Origin: Chloroflexota bacterium
GTDB lineage: Bacteria > Chloroflexota > Dehalococcoidia > UBA1127 > JACQUN01
Assembly (NCBI GenBank): GCA_016210285.1
Contig: JACQUN010000055.1
Span: 1-6,172 of the forward strand
DNA: 6,172 nucleotides
Reading direction: 5' to 3'
Positions 5,924 through 6,172 of this stretch are shown one piece after another; position 1 is the first letter of the stretch, and every line of letters starts with the position of its first letter. Made by a program: the position numbers and the translations under genes. The notes below the pieces were generated by a model. That model worked only from the letters and a program-made list of their open reading frames with translations. It searched no databases and was not told the origin of the DNA.

Positions 5924-6172
5924 ACACGGGGTGGGAGGAGGTGCGTGGGGCGAAGCGCTGCAGGCGGGAGCAGGGCACCGGGGCAGACGACTCGGGGACA
6001 TGCGACAGCACCGCAGCCTTCAGGCGCGTGCAGGAGACAGGGTTCCGGCGCAGCGCAGGCGGTGAGGCCGTGGATGTCGCTTCCCTGCGGCCTCGGCAAT
6101 CACTAGGGCAACCAGGCGTCGGGGTTAGAGCCTATCCAATAACCGCTCCATCGGGGAGTCCAGAGGGGCGAA
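5924..6172. other. Upstream region of the hyu operon, no convincing gene
   Basis: Neither strand shows a reading frame with family similarity or gene-like composition; the in-frame extension of hyuA to 6011 is proline-, serine- and cysteine-rich without a recognisable domain. The region contains one 7-base inverted repeat, GAGGCCG (6064-6070) with CGGCCTC (6088-6094), separated by 17 bases. It is too widely spaced and lacks a T-run for a terminator, but could be an operator or chance. From 6128 the sequence GAGCCTATCCAATAACC follows a TTA, a possible insertion-sequence end. Confidence 0.5.

Noticed and set aside
5853..6011. 53-residue N-terminal extension of HyuA
   Set aside because: The AGGAGG before the GTG at 5852, the predicted promoter inside the extension, and the lack of any domain similarity all favour the shorter protein.

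Overview
The window is a GC-rich stretch (well above 60% GC by eye, with strong G/C preference at third codon positions) from a bacterium. All credible genes lie on the minus strand, so transcription runs from the right edge to the left. Three of the four larger genes have GTG or ATG starts placed by near-perfect AGGAGG-type ribosome binding sites. The family mix (HyuA/HyuB hydantoinase pair, luciferase-like flavin oxidoreductase, a DUF72 protein of the 'IGTCSWTD' type, and an alpha/beta hydrolase N-terminus with an HHAAAGN loop) is what I would expect from an uncultured Chloroflexota (Dehalococcoidia-like) genome. That taxonomic guess is inference only.

Right part (about 6172 to 1828, read leftwards). 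A roughly 320-base leader without a convincing gene carries a promoter (TACAAT -10 with a 17-base spacer). It is followed by hyuA (ATP-dependent hydantoinase/5-oxoprolinase subunit A, 685 aa) and hyuB (subunit B, 594 aa), 24 bases apart. Two bases after the hyuB stop begins a 51-codon reading frame with its own ribosome binding site. Its first 40 or so residues look like the N-terminus of an alpha/beta hydrolase, after which the similarity stops abruptly. I read it as a truncated third gene of the operon. HyuA and HyuB should form one enzyme that opens a cyclic amide, imide or related carbonyl substrate at the cost of ATP; the exact substrate cannot be read from sequence.

Middle (about 1828 to 1458). 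This gap holds an unlisted 56-codon frame encoding a small protein with two hydrophobic segments. It also holds a consensus TATAAT promoter, overlapped by two short palindromes, that serves the next operon.

Left part (1457 to 1). A DUF72 (YecE-like) protein and a luciferase-like (LLM class) flavin-dependent oxidoreductase overlap by ATGA, which indicates translational coupling. The second gene runs off the left edge.

I see no CRISPR array, tRNA or rRNA, no complete mobile element, and no convincing new defence or biosynthetic system. The points most worth a second look are the decayed hydrolase, the small membrane-protein frame, the palindrome-bearing promoter, and a possible insertion-sequence end at the right margin.
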